64,000 nucleotides of DNA from an uncultured Pseudomonadales bacterium (GCA_951813295.1 CATOTI010000001.1:682001-746000); one strand, 5' to 3'. Counted from the first letter of the stretch, positions 42,937 to 50,899 are shown. Numbers and translations are program-made. Notes: generated by a model from the letters alone, not told the origin.

Positions 42937-43353
42937 GTGCGCAAAGGCTTCCACAAACACGGTCGCGACGACGACGACGAAGGCAAGATCAACCTGACGC
43001 CGATGCTCGATGTCGTGTTCATCATGCTGATCTTCTTCATCGTGACGGCGACCTTCGTCAAGGAGATCGGCATTGACGTCAATCAGCCCGAGGACGACAA
43101 GCCGAAGACGGTCGATCCGGACAAGAAGAGTATCGTCGTGCGCATCACCAACCGTGACCGGATCATCATCGCCCAACGCGATGTGGACGTTCGGTCGGTT
43201 CGCGCCAATATCGAGCGTCTGCACGCTGAGAACCCGGAAGCACCGGTCATCATTCAGCCGCACCCCGACTCTACGACCGAAACGATGATTCACGTCATGG
43301 ATTCGGCACGGCAAGCCGGCGTGTACAACGTCTCGCTCGCCGCGGGTAGCTGA
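42937..43353 (+). CDS. ExbD/TolR-type biopolymer transport protein
   Basis: A 138-residue inner-membrane protein with a charged cytoplasmic start (RKGFHKHGRDDDDEGKIN), one helix (LTPMLDVVFIMLIFFIVTATF) carrying the essential Asp, and a periplasmic domain ending SARQAGVYNVSLAA. ExbD works with ExbB and TonB to energise outer-membrane receptors. No ExbB, TonB or TolQ gene is adjacent. The start is GTG at 42937 behind GGGAGGGG. The 146-base spacer upstream has no obvious gene. A 7-bp inverted repeat at 43376-43402 follows it. Confidence 0.88.
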   Translation: MRKGFHKHGRDDDDEGKINLTPMLDVVFIMLIFFIVTATFVKEIGIDVNQPEDDKPKTVDPDKKSIVVRITNRDRIIIAQRDVDVRSVRANIERLHAENPEAPVIIQPHPDSTTETMIHVMDSARQAGVYNVSLAAGS

Positions 43354-43455
43354 CGAAGTCCAAGACGTTCTTCGAGCGGCCGGTCGAGGTTTACTCGGCC
43401 GCCGCCGATCCCACCTGCCGACACTCGAAGTCCGCCGACGGATACGAGTCGCGCG

Positions 43456-44436
43456 ATGATTGATCTCCGCTCCGATACGGTCACACAGCCGACCGACGCG
43501 ATGCGTGCCACCATGGCAAGCGCACCGGTCGGCGACGATGTCTACGGCGAAGATCCGACCGTCAACCGCCTGGAAGCCGTCGTTGCCGAGCGCCTTGACC
43601 TCGAATCCGGACTCTTCGTCACGAGCGGTACCCAGTCGAATCTCGTCGCCTTGCTGACGCACTGCGGTCGCGGCGACGAGTACATCGCCGCGGAGGGCGC
43701 TCACACCTATCGATTCGAAGGCGGCGGCGCGGCCAGTCTCGGCGGTATTCAGCCCCAGCCCGTCGGCACACTGCCCAACGGCGGCGTCGATCTCGTGGCG
43801 GCCGAGGCGGCGATCAAACCCGACGACGTTCACTTCGCGAAGACGACGCTTCTCTGCTTAGAGAACACCCACGGCGGCAAAGCCACGACCACCGACTACT
43901 TCGCAGAAGCGAGAACACTCGCCGACCGACATGACCTGGCCCTCCACCTGGACGGTGCACGTCTGTGGAACGCCGCCGTCGCGACGCAGACGGAACTCTC
44001 GGCGTTCGGCCGCTACTGCGACTCAATCTCCGTTTGCCTTTCAAAAGGCCTCGGTGCGCCTCTGGGTTCGGTTCTCGTGGGCCCGCAAGGCTTCATCGAC
44101 GACGCTCGTCGTTGGCGCAAAATGGTGGGCGGCGGGATGCGCCAAGCCGGTATCGTCGCCGCCGCCGGCTTACACGCCCTCGAGCACCATGTCGAACGCC
44201 TGGCCGACGACCACGAACGTGCGTCACGGCTCGCCGCCGGTTTGCGTGCGCTCGACCTAGATGTCGAGTGCCACACCAACATGGTTTTTGTGGACGGATT
44301 GAGCGCGGACTTCGGACTTTTTGCCGCGGAACACGGCATTACCGTTTCCCGCGGTCGATGGGTGGTACATCTCGACATCGACGATGCAGCCATCGACCAC
44401 GTCATCGCTACCGTCGAAACCTTCCGACGCCGCTAG
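43456..44436 (+). CDS. ltaE: Low-specificity L-threonine aldolase
   Basis: A 326-residue PLP enzyme of the beta-eliminating lyase fold that cleaves threonine or allo-threonine to glycine and acetaldehyde. Signatures are MIDLRSDTVTQPTDAMRATM, VGDDVYGEDPTVN, TSGTQSNLVAL, ENTHGGK, LHLDGARLWNAAVA and the PLP Lys in CLSKGLGAPLG near residue 196. Length is normal. Its stop codon abuts, without a gap, the stop of the convergent DUF4430 gene. Glycine made here could feed folate C1 metabolism with the GcvT-type enzyme. Confidence 0.92.
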   Translation: MIDLRSDTVTQPTDAMRATMASAPVGDDVYGEDPTVNRLEAVVAERLDLESGLFVTSGTQSNLVALLTHCGRGDEYIAAEGAHTYRFEGGGAASLGGIQPQPVGTLPNGGVDLVAAEAAIKPDDVHFAKTTLLCLENTHGGKATTTDYFAEARTLADRHDLALHLDGARLWNAAVATQTELSAFGRYCDSISVCLSKGLGAPLGSVLVGPQGFIDDARRWRKMVGGGMRQAGIVAAAGLHALEHHVERLADDHERASRLAAGLRALDLDVECHTNMVFVDGLSADFGLFAAEHGITVSRGRWVVHLDIDDAAIDHVIATVETFRRR

Positions 44437-44838
44437 CTACTCGACCCCGAGGCGAACAAGGTTCCACTCGATCGACATCTGCCGATCGACGACGATCTCG
44501 GAAATACCGACCGATGAACGTTCGCCGTCGATGGATAACGCCCAGAAAGCGTCTCGCGGAGCGGCGACACCGGCGATGGATTTCACGAAGGCGCCCGCAC
44601 CGGGGTAGCTGTCGACGTCTGTGGAGACGACGCGGCGCATAACGGTGAGTCCGTCCATGCCTACGTCGACGTTCGTCACCATCGAGTACTCGAGGCCAGA
44701 ACCCGACAATTCGTCCGTGACCTGAATGGTGACGGCAACTCGTTCAGCCGCCTGAGCGAACCCGGCAACGAGCACGGCAAAAAAGATCGCCGCTAACGCG
44801 ACGAACCGAACCGGGAATCGCGGGGAAGTCGCGATCAA
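44437..44838 (-). CDS. Exported DUF4430-domain protein
   Basis: A 133-residue protein. A signal peptide (FVALAAIFFAVLVAGFAQA) is followed by a domain with YSMVTNVDVGMDGLTVMRRV, YPGAGAFVKSIAGV, FWALSIDGERSSVGISEIVV and an end with IEWNLVRL. This is the DUF4430 / transcobalamin-C-like beta fold: a T-V-M motif, then a W-x-x-x-x-D/N-G strand and a final hydrophobic strand. The start is TTG at 44838, overlapping the stop of the DUF6580 gene as TTGA. The frame is open much further upstream but there it is out-of-frame reading of that gene. Possible role: periplasmic ligand-binding partner of the membrane protein. Inferred only. Confidence 0.7.
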   Translation of the reverse strand: MIATSPRFPVRFVALAAIFFAVLVAGFAQAAERVAVTIQVTDELSGSGLEYSMVTNVDVGMDGLTVMRRVVSTDVDSYPGAGAFVKSIAGVAAPRDAFWALSIDGERSSVGISEIVVDRQMSIEWNLVRLGVE

Positions 44839-45416
44839 CGCACCAGCTCGGGCGAACGCACCAGCTCGGGCGAACGCACCAGCTCGGGCGTACGCACGAA
44901 ACGTGCGACGCTCGCACCGACCGAGAACAGGGCGACCGTCCAAACGAGGTTTCCGGCGAGGGTCCACTTGAGGAACGGCAATCCGGCGACCCAGCTCGCA
45001 ACGAGCCCGGCGACGCCGGCCTCGTAGTACGGGGTAAACGCCCACACTGCCGCGTTGGTCACCAGATAGAACGCAAAAGCCGAGACAACGCTCCCGCCGA
45101 GCACCCACGCGGCCGACGCATCACCAGATCGGGCGCGGCGACCGAACCAGAGGCACAAAATGCTCATGCAGTAGACAGACGCCATGACCCCGGCCGTGTA
45201 GGTCCCGACGACGAGATCGCTCAACACCAACCCGAGCAAGACCACGCCGGCGCCGAGCCGAACGGATGGAAAGACGAAAGCCGCAAAGATCGCGACCGCC
45301 ATGACCGGCGCGAAGTTCGGCGGATGCGGTAGCAACCGGGCCGCGACGATCAAAGCAACCAGAAGCGCGGCGATCGTGAGGTTCTGTGCGGCGGAATCCG
45401 CCTCGATCTTCAGCAT
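44835..45416 (-). CDS. DUF6580-family putative transport membrane protein
   Basis: A 193-residue inner-membrane protein with about five helices. The family hallmark is ARLLPHPPNFAPVMAVAIF, then LGAGVVLLGLVLSDLVVG, VVSAFAFYLVTNAAVWAF and GLPFLKWTLAGNLVWTVALF. Size and topology resemble small substrate-capture components of vitamin transporters, but the substrate is unknown. ATG at 45416 is preferred over 45440 because GGAGGT lies four bases upstream. The C-terminus is lengthened by three copies of a hexapeptide (RTPELV/RSPELV) from an 18-base DNA repeat. It lies 81 bases after the NupC-type gene and is coupled to the DUF4430 gene. Confidence 0.8.
   Translation of the reverse strand: MLKIEADSAAQNLTIAALLVALIVAARLLPHPPNFAPVMAVAIFAAFVFPSVRLGAGVVLLGLVLSDLVVGTYTAGVMASVYCMSILCLWFGRRARSGDASAAWVLGGSVVSAFAFYLVTNAAVWAFTPYYEAGVAGLVASWVAGLPFLKWTLAGNLVWTVALFSVGASVARFVRTPELVRSPELVRSPELVR
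44840..44893. repeat. Three tandem 18-bp repeats at the DUF6580/DUF4430 junction
   Basis: The unit GCACCAGCTCGGGCGAAC occurs exactly at 44840-44857 and 44858-44875 and with one change at 44876-44893. On the minus strand it encodes the last residues of the DUF6580 protein as (R-T/S-P-E-L-V)x3 and ends two bases before the TTG of the DUF4430 gene. Multiples of 18 keep the frame, so copy number can change without disrupting either gene. Confidence 0.95.
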
Positions 45417-45497
45417 GTCTACCTCCAATACGCGGCGCATCTTAGCGAAGCGCTCCGGTGAAGAAATGCAGATTTCTCAAACCCGCGATCGTCTCCT

Positions 45498-46727
45498 TCA
45501 AGACACGAGCCCGGCGATCGTCCCGGTAATGCACGCCACGATCGTTCCGGAGACGAGCGCTTTGGGACCCAGCGAGAAGAGATCCGGCTTACGTTCCGGC
45601 GCCATCGCGCTGACGCCGCCGATCAGGATCCCGATACTCGAGAAGTTGGCGAATCCGCACAGCGCATAGGTCATCACGATTCTGGTGTTTTCGCTCAGCG
45701 AGTCGCCGAGCGCACCGAACTGAATGTAGGCGATCAGCTCGTTCAGGATGACCTTCGTGCCGAGCAACGTGCCTGCCACTTGCGCATCGACCCAGTCGAC
45801 GCCCATGAGCCAGGCGATCGGCGACAAGAACCAGCCAGCGATCCGCTCCAGGCTGATCGGCTCACCGCCGACGACGATGCCCGAAATGACATAGTTCACG
45901 AGCGCCACGAGCGCGACCAGAACGATGACCATCGAACCGACGTTGGCGACGAGTCGGAGACCATCCGACGTGCCGCGCGTGATCGCATCCATCGTGCCGT
46001 TGTAGACCAGCGAATCGGCGACGTCCCCGTCGAGGCCGACGCCGGTGTCCGGCACCATCACGCGCGCGACGACCACGGCACCAAAGACGTTGACGATGGA
46101 CGCCGTCACGACGTGACCGAGCGCCCCCGGCACGATCGGCTCGAGGAGATTGGCGTAAAGCACCATGATCGAGCCGGCGACGGTCGACATCCCGCAGGTC
46201 ATCACCGTGAAGAGCTCGGACCGGCTCAGATGCGCGAGGTAGGCCCGGATGACGAGCGGCGACTCGACCATGCCGAGGAACACCGATGACGATGCGGCGA
46301 CCCCCACCGCGCCGCCGACGCCGAGTGTGCGGCGCAACGCCCAGGCAAAGCCACGAACCACGTAGTGCAGCACGCGCCAGTACCAGAGGATCGCCACGAG
46401 AACGCTGAAGACGAGAATCTGCGGCAGAACCCGAAACGCGAAGATGTAGAGGTTGGCGTTCTCGTTCATCACGAACGGTGGCGTTTCGCCGCCGAGAAAG
46501 CCGAAAACGAGCGACGTTCCCGCCGTCGTCGCCGTCTCAATCGCGACGACCAACTGGTTGAGGACGAGCAACCCGTCTTTGATGAACGGGACGCGCAGCA
46601 ACACGACAGCGACGGCGATCTGGATCGCGAGACCGATCGCCAAACGTCGCACATCGACGCCGCGGCGGTCTTCGCTGATGGCCCAGGCGATACCGATGAG
46701 CACGACGATTCCTATAACTCCTTGCAT
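45498..46727 (-). CDS. Concentrative nucleoside transporter, NupC/CNT family
   Basis: A 409-residue nucleoside:cation symporter of the inner membrane. CNT motifs: FGFLGGETPPFVM, FAFRVLPQILVFSVLVAILWYW, ASSSVFLGMVESPLVI, SELFTVMTCGMSTVAGSIMVLYA and LIAYIQFGALGDSLSENTRIVMTYALCGFANFSS. MQGVIGIVVLIGIAWAIS at 46727 is the usual CNT start; the longer frame to 46832 overlaps the divergent kinase gene. It diverges from an adenosine-kinase-like gene across 64 bases and may be co-transcribed with the DUF6580/DUF4430 pair. Confidence 0.93.
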   Translation of the reverse strand: MQGVIGIVVLIGIAWAISEDRRGVDVRRLAIGLAIQIAVAVVLLRVPFIKDGLLVLNQLVVAIETATTAGTSLVFGFLGGETPPFVMNENANLYIFAFRVLPQILVFSVLVAILWYWRVLHYVVRGFAWALRRTLGVGGAVGVAASSSVFLGMVESPLVIRAYLAHLSRSELFTVMTCGMSTVAGSIMVLYANLLEPIVPGALGHVVTASIVNVFGAVVVARVMVPDTGVGLDGDVADSLVYNGTMDAITRGTSDGLRLVANVGSMVIVLVALVALVNYVISGIVVGGEPISLERIAGWFLSPIAWLMGVDWVDAQVAGTLLGTKVILNELIAYIQFGALGDSLSENTRIVMTYALCGFANFSSIGILIGGVSAMAPERKPDLFSLGPKALVSGTIVACITGTIAGLVS

Positions 46728-46791
46728 GCTGACGGTCGCCGTTAGTAAAACGCGCGAGTTTAAACGAGGAGGGGCGTCCACTATCGACCGC

Positions 46792-47721
46792 GTGCTTGTG
46801 ACCGGAACCGCTGCATTCGACTTCGTCGGCACCTATCCGGGTTCCTTTACGGCGTTGCAGCGCCATACGGGAATCAACGTGTCCCTCCATCTCGACGACG
46901 TCGACCGCCAGTTCGGCGGCTGCGCGATGAATATCGCGTACTCGTTGCACGGGCTCGGTGACGCCCCTACCCCTTTCGCCTTCGTGGGTTCGGATTTCGA
47001 AAACTCCGCCTATGGCCGGCATCTGCGTGATCTCGGCATCGACGCTTCCGGCATCCGACCGACATCGGGTACCAGCTCACACGCCTTCATCTTCAGCGAT
47101 GTCGACGGCAACCAGTTCACGGCATTCTTCCCCGGCCCCGCGCGAAACCCCGGATACCGGGACGAACTGGATGAATTCGTCTCGAATGGCACCTTCGCGG
47201 CGGCGATTGCGGGCCCGGACATTCCCGAGAATATGATCAACTGTCTCGACATCTGCCGGGCCCGATCGATTCCCGTGATCTCGGACCCCGGCCAGGTGAT
47301 CACCGACTTCACCGACGCCGACATCGCCGCACTCATCGCGCGTACGGAGACGCTAATCGTCAACGAATACGAGCACACGACGATTCTCAATGCCGTGGGC
47401 GACGCCCAGCTCGCGAACGTGAAACGAGTCGTCATCACGCACGGCGGCCAACCTATCCGCTGGCGACGCGGGGCAACTTGGGCCAGCGTCGAAGTACCGG
47501 TCAGCCAGATCGTCGACCCGACCGGCGCGGGTGATGCTTTTCGGGCGGGATTCCTGCACGCGGATCTGCGGACCGACGATACGGGCGTTGCCGTTCGATC
47601 GGGCGTCGTGACCGCCAAAGCATGTATTGCACAACGCGGTGCACAGGTTCACGATCTCGCGCTTTTCACGGATCAATACCTTGAGACGTGGGGAGAATCG
47701 CCACCGTGGCTGGGCGATTGA
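46792..47721 (+). CDS. PfkB-family kinase, adenosine-kinase-like
   Basis: A 309-residue ribokinase-fold enzyme. VLVTGTAAFDFVGTYPGSF, then SLHLDDVDRQFGGCAMNIAYSL (the GG substrate-site motif), PFAFVGSDF, and DPTGAGDAFRAGF near residue 243 with the catalytic Asp of GAGD. The SLHLDD-GG-NIAY pattern and FPGPARNP match bacterial adenosine kinases better than fructokinases, and the divergent nucleoside transporter supports nucleoside salvage. GTG at 46792 is the chosen start, with GTG at 46798 as alternative. The strong GAGGAGGGG ribosome site at 46766-46774 is 17 bases away, better spaced for the ATC at 46783. Confidence 0.85.
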   Translation: MLVTGTAAFDFVGTYPGSFTALQRHTGINVSLHLDDVDRQFGGCAMNIAYSLHGLGDAPTPFAFVGSDFENSAYGRHLRDLGIDASGIRPTSGTSSHAFIFSDVDGNQFTAFFPGPARNPGYRDELDEFVSNGTFAAAIAGPDIPENMINCLDICRARSIPVISDPGQVITDFTDADIAALIARTETLIVNEYEHTTILNAVGDAQLANVKRVVITHGGQPIRWRRGATWASVEVPVSQIVDPTGAGDAFRAGFLHADLRTDDTGVAVRSGVVTAKACIAQRGAQVHDLALFTDQYLETWGESPPWLGD

Positions 47722-47740
47722 AAACCGTTAACTGGATAAC

Positions 47741-48394
47741 ATGACCGATATGACACCTGGCCAAATCATCCTGCTCAACGGCACGTCGAGTTCGGGAAAA
47801 ACGACGCTTGCCACCATGGTGCAGCAGATCCGACCGCGGCCGATTCAGCTCATGAGCCTGGATCAGTTTCGCGACGGCATGGCCGGGCGTTTTAGGGGAT
47901 TCAACTCGGCGTCCGGCGAGCCCGGCGATCAGGGACTCAACATCGTCCCGATCGAGCACGATGGGCAACTGGCGACGGACGTCCGCTTCGGCCCCTATGG
48001 GCGAGATGTCCTCCGCGGCATGCGTCGCGCCATCGCCGCATTCGCCCGGACCGGCAACGACGTCATCGTCGATGACGTATTCCTCGTCGAAGACGCTCTC
48101 GACGACTATCTAGAGGTCTTCGAAGATCTCGACGTGCTGTTCGTCGGCGTGCGCTGCAACCTCGACGTCATCGAGGAACGTGAGTCCACGCGGCCCGGTC
48201 GATTTCCCGGCACGGCGAGCACCCACTTCCACAGCGTCCACGCGGGCTGTGAGTACGACGTCGAAGTCGACACGGCCACGATGAATCGTCGCCTGTGTGC
48301 CGAAACGGTTCTCGAGTGTGAAGCTCAGTACCCTCGTGTCTTCGAATCGCTACGACGCGCCCGTCATCAGGTCGCCGATGCGAGCCATCACTAG
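47741..48394 (+). CDS. CPT-like (chloramphenicol phosphotransferase family) P-loop kinase
   Basis: A 217-residue nucleotide-binding protein. Walker A LNGTSSSGKTTLATMVQ is near residue 11; later IQLMSLDQFRDGM and the VIVDDVFLVEDALDDYLEVF Walker B-like strand, then LFVGVRCNLDVIEERESTRPGRFPGTA match the CPT fold. The family covers small-molecule kinases; resistance to chloramphenicol should not be assumed. It follows the adenosine-kinase-like gene by 19 bases, so a role in nucleoside or related phosphorylation is possible. Its 3' end overlaps the next gene by 45 bases in convergent orientation. Confidence 0.8.
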   Translation: MTDMTPGQIILLNGTSSSGKTTLATMVQQIRPRPIQLMSLDQFRDGMAGRFRGFNSASGEPGDQGLNIVPIEHDGQLATDVRFGPYGRDVLRGMRRAIAAFARTGNDVIVDDVFLVEDALDDYLEVFEDLDVLFVGVRCNLDVIEERESTRPGRFPGTASTHFHSVHAGCEYDVEVDTATMNRRLCAETVLECEAQYPRVFESLRRARHQVADASHH

Positions 48395-48979
48395 CGGAAT
48401 CCGGTCGTTCCCGAAGTACATATCCGTCTCGTCGATGAAAAACGTCGGCGACCCGAAGCCGCCTCGCGCGATGAGCTCATCGGTGTTCTCGCGCAACATC
48501 GCCTTGTAAGCATCGTCGTTGATCGCGGCAAAGTAGGCGTCTGAAGGAAGCCCCACCTCAGCCACGATGTCGGCCAGCACTTCGTCTTTCGAGATGTCGC
48601 GAAGCTCCGTCCAGTAGCTCCTGAAGACGGCACGTGCGTAGGCCTCGAGGCAGCCCTGTTCCAGCGCAAAGAATGCGCCACGCATCGCCTTCACACTGTT
48701 GACCGGAAAGACCGGCGGCTGGCCGATCTCGATGCCGACAAAGCGCGCCCAGTCGGAGAGGTCCTTGCCGTAGTACCGGCTCTTGACGGGGACCGGGTTT
48801 GCGCGAGCTTCGTACACGCTCGGGTTGACCGTGTTGAACACGCCACCGACCAGGAACGGACGCCAGACGAGATCGACGCGATCGTCGGCGATGACTTCCC
48901 GCGTCGACCGCCCTATCTCTTCGAAGCCGAGATAGGTCCACGGGCTCGAACAATCGAAGAAGCATTCCAGACGGATCAT
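48350..48979 (-). CDS. 2-hydroxychromene-2-carboxylate isomerase family (DsbA-fold)
   Basis: A 209-residue thioredoxin-fold protein of the DSBA-like/GST-kappa group. It opens RLECFFDCSSPWTYLGFEEI, with Ser in the SSPWTY position where the family binds glutathione rather than the CxxC of true disulfide oxidases. WRPFLVGGVFNTVNP and the C-terminal FGSPTFFIDETDMYFGNDRIPLV are typical. Members isomerise hydroxychromene carboxylate or related aromatic intermediates with glutathione; the substrate here is not known. Cytosolic. Divergent from the sirtuin gene by 33 bases. Confidence 0.85.
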   Translation of the reverse strand: MIRLECFFDCSSPWTYLGFEEIGRSTREVIADDRVDLVWRPFLVGGVFNTVNPSVYEARANPVPVKSRYYGKDLSDWARFVGIEIGQPPVFPVNSVKAMRGAFFALEQGCLEAYARAVFRSYWTELRDISKDEVLADIVAEVGLPSDAYFAAINDDAYKAMLRENTDELIARGGFGSPTFFIDETDMYFGNDRIPLVMARIGDLMTGAS

Positions 48980-49012
48980 CGTTTAGCCTTGTCGTCAGAT
49001 GAGGGGGCAAAC

Positions 49013-49768
49013 ATGGCGAATCCCGTAGAACAGTTTCGCACGATGATCGACGGGGCATCCCGCATCGTCTTCTTCACCGGAGCGGGCATCAGCACCGAGT
49101 CCGGGATCCCCGATTTCCGCAGTCCCGGCACCGGCCTCTGGAACAAGATCAAACCAATCGAGTTCGACGACTTCATCGCGAGCGAGGAGCATCGGCACGA
49201 ATATTGGTCTCGGCATTTCAGCTCGAAGGACACCACTTGGGCCGACGCCAAACCAAATCGCGGTCACCTCGGGATCGCGAAACTCGTCGATGAAGGCAAT
49301 TCGACCGGCGTGATCACGCAGAACATCGACAACCTGCATCAGGACGCCGGCGTCCCGGACGACCTGGTCGTCGAACTGCACGGCAACCGCGCCTACGCCA
49401 AATGTCTCACCTGCGGCGCACGTTACGAACTCGACGATCTCAAGGCGCAGTTCGAGCGGGACGACGCGGTTCCGCCGTGCCGGATCTGCGGCGGCATCAT
49501 CAAGACAGCCACCATTTCCTTTGGCCAGGCGATGCCCGAAGAGGAAATGCAGCGCGCCCAAAACCTGACGATGGAATGTGACCTCTTCGTCGTCGTCGGA
49601 TCTTCACTCGTCGTCTACCCGGCCGCCGGGTTCCCCCAGATCGCCAAGCGCATGGGCGCCGAACTCGTCATTCTCAATCGTGAACCGACACCGCTCGATC
49701 CGATCGCCGATCTGGTCTTGCATGAGGAGATCGGCCCGACGATGGGCTATCTGCTCGACCTGAACTGA
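49013..49768 (+). CDS. Sir2-family NAD-dependent protein deacylase
   Basis: A 251-residue sirtuin. NAD-binding FFTGAGISTESGIPDFRSPG is near residue 18, TQNIDNLHQDAG near 104, the catalytic His in VELHGNRAYAKC, zinc ligands CLTC and CRIC near 131-159, then ATISFGQAMPEEEM and VVVGSSLVVYPAA. No Tyr/Arg pair marking a succinyl-lysine eraser stands out, so deacetylase activity is the default. ATG at 49013 is chosen, with GAGGGGG upstream; a TTG at 48989 would add eight residues. It converges on the VWA gene, three bases apart. Confidence 0.93.
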   Translation: MANPVEQFRTMIDGASRIVFFTGAGISTESGIPDFRSPGTGLWNKIKPIEFDDFIASEEHRHEYWSRHFSSKDTTWADAKPNRGHLGIAKLVDEGNSTGVITQNIDNLHQDAGVPDDLVVELHGNRAYAKCLTCGARYELDDLKAQFERDDAVPPCRICGGIIKTATISFGQAMPEEEMQRAQNLTMECDLFVVVGSSLVVYPAAGFPQIAKRMGAELVILNREPTPLDPIADLVLHEEIGPTMGYLLDLN

Positions 49769-49771
49769 AAG

Positions 49772-50893
49772 CTAAAGCGTCGCGTTCAGGAGATCGTCGG
49801 CGAAACGTTCGATGTCCTTCAGCTTGGTGCAGAGTGCGACACGCGTGCAGTACGGCGCGTAACGCCGCATCTCCGAATCGCCTTCCCGCCACTGTTCGCG
49901 CGATTCCGGGTTCAACCAGAAGACCTGCTTACAACGGTTCGTCAGCTCTTTGAAAAGGCTGATGCGGGGGTCGTAGAAGTTGTTGCGACCGTCGCCGAGG
50001 ATGATCAGCGTCGATCGATGGTCGAGGTTCAGCACGTACACCGTGGAGCGTTCCCGTTTCTGCATACGCCATCGCAGATCGAAGAGGTTCCCGTCGTAGG
50101 CGACATTACGACGCAGCGTCTTGCGAACGTCGAGTTGTCCGCGTTGCGCACGCTTCTTACGCCGCCGGTGCTCCCGGGCAAGTTTGTCCGCCAGTTTCAG
50201 TACGACGGCACGCACGTCGTCGTGATATGCCTTCGGTAGCTGGTCGAGGTTCGACCGCAGGGCTGCATCGAGCAGTGCTTTTTTGCCGGTCGCGTCGACG
50301 TTCAGGCGATATTGCTCGTCGACGTAGTCGCGGATCTGGTCACGGAAGTACTTACGCAGGTATCGGAGTAGCGCGCCGCGTTGACCCTCGATCGCCGCAC
50401 CCTCACCTTCGCGCAGGAAGAAGTCGAGCTCGTCGACCTTGAGCGCACGCTCGATCTCGCCGACCACGAGGGGCTTCTCACGCAGCGACGCCATCCGGTG
50501 CACACCCGCGCCCTCCCCCGCCTGGGCGACGGCGAGCGAGAGCGCCGAATGGTCTTGGGCGATCGCCGTCTCGAGGTGTGCTTTCAGCTGCCCCGATAGC
50601 TGCGCGTCGAGGGATTTGAGCAACGACTCTGTATCCACCGGACGGACAAACGACGACTTCACCGGTTCCTGAAATGCGAGCGAAAAGAACCGCTCGAACG
50701 TCTCGTCGAAGCGCGCCTTCTCGTCGATCGACTTGGCGAGCGTCAACGCCAAAGCGTCTTTTAGGAGGGCTCGATCCTGAAAACCGACCCGCTCAGCAAC
50801 CTCGAGAGCATCGATGGTCTCGGCCGGCGATACCCGAACATCGGCGTGGCGCAGGGCAGACGAGAAGCGAGCAAAGGTCGTGTGCACGGTCAC
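49772..50893 (-). CDS. CoxE-like VWA-family protein with MIDAS core missing
   Basis: A 373-residue protein. The N-terminal two-thirds resemble CoxE/MadC-type proteins: VSPAETIDALEVAERVGFQD, ALALTLAKSIDEKARFDETFERFF and the basic KTLRRNVAYDGNLFDLRWR that normally leads into a von Willebrand A domain. The C-terminus matches the domain's end: TLIILGDGRNNFYDPR, VFWLNPESREQWREGDSE, MRRYAPYC. Between VYVLN and LDHRSTLIILG (near residue 288, DNA about 50025-50035) roughly 80-100 residues are absent, including the DxSxS metal site, and the frame is kept. No MoxR-type ATPase partner is adjacent. The start is GTG at 50893. Confidence 0.8.
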   Translation of the reverse strand: MTVHTTFARFSSALRHADVRVSPAETIDALEVAERVGFQDRALLKDALALTLAKSIDEKARFDETFERFFSLAFQEPVKSSFVRPVDTESLLKSLDAQLSGQLKAHLETAIAQDHSALSLAVAQAGEGAGVHRMASLREKPLVVGEIERALKVDELDFFLREGEGAAIEGQRGALLRYLRKYFRDQIRDYVDEQYRLNVDATGKKALLDAALRSNLDQLPKAYHDDVRAVVLKLADKLAREHRRRKKRAQRGQLDVRKTLRRNVAYDGNLFDLRWRMQKRERSTVYVLNLDHRSTLIILGDGRNNFYDPRISLFKELTNRCKQVFWLNPESREQWREGDSEMRRYAPYCTRVALCTKLKDIERFADDLLNATL

Positions 50894-50899
50894 CTGGTT

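Noticed and set aside
44839..45108. Upstream extension of the DUF4430 frame
   Set aside because: It is out-of-frame reading of the DUF6580 gene, including the tandem repeat as ARAGAF units; the signal peptide begins after 44838.
46453..46791. Upstream extension of the PfkB-family kinase frame
   Set aside because: It runs antisense through the NupC-type gene; a ribosome site at 46766 and the family N-terminus place the start near 46792.
47741..48394. Chloramphenicol resistance gene
   Set aside because: The CPT family label covers many P-loop kinases; context is nucleoside metabolism and there is no resistance cluster.
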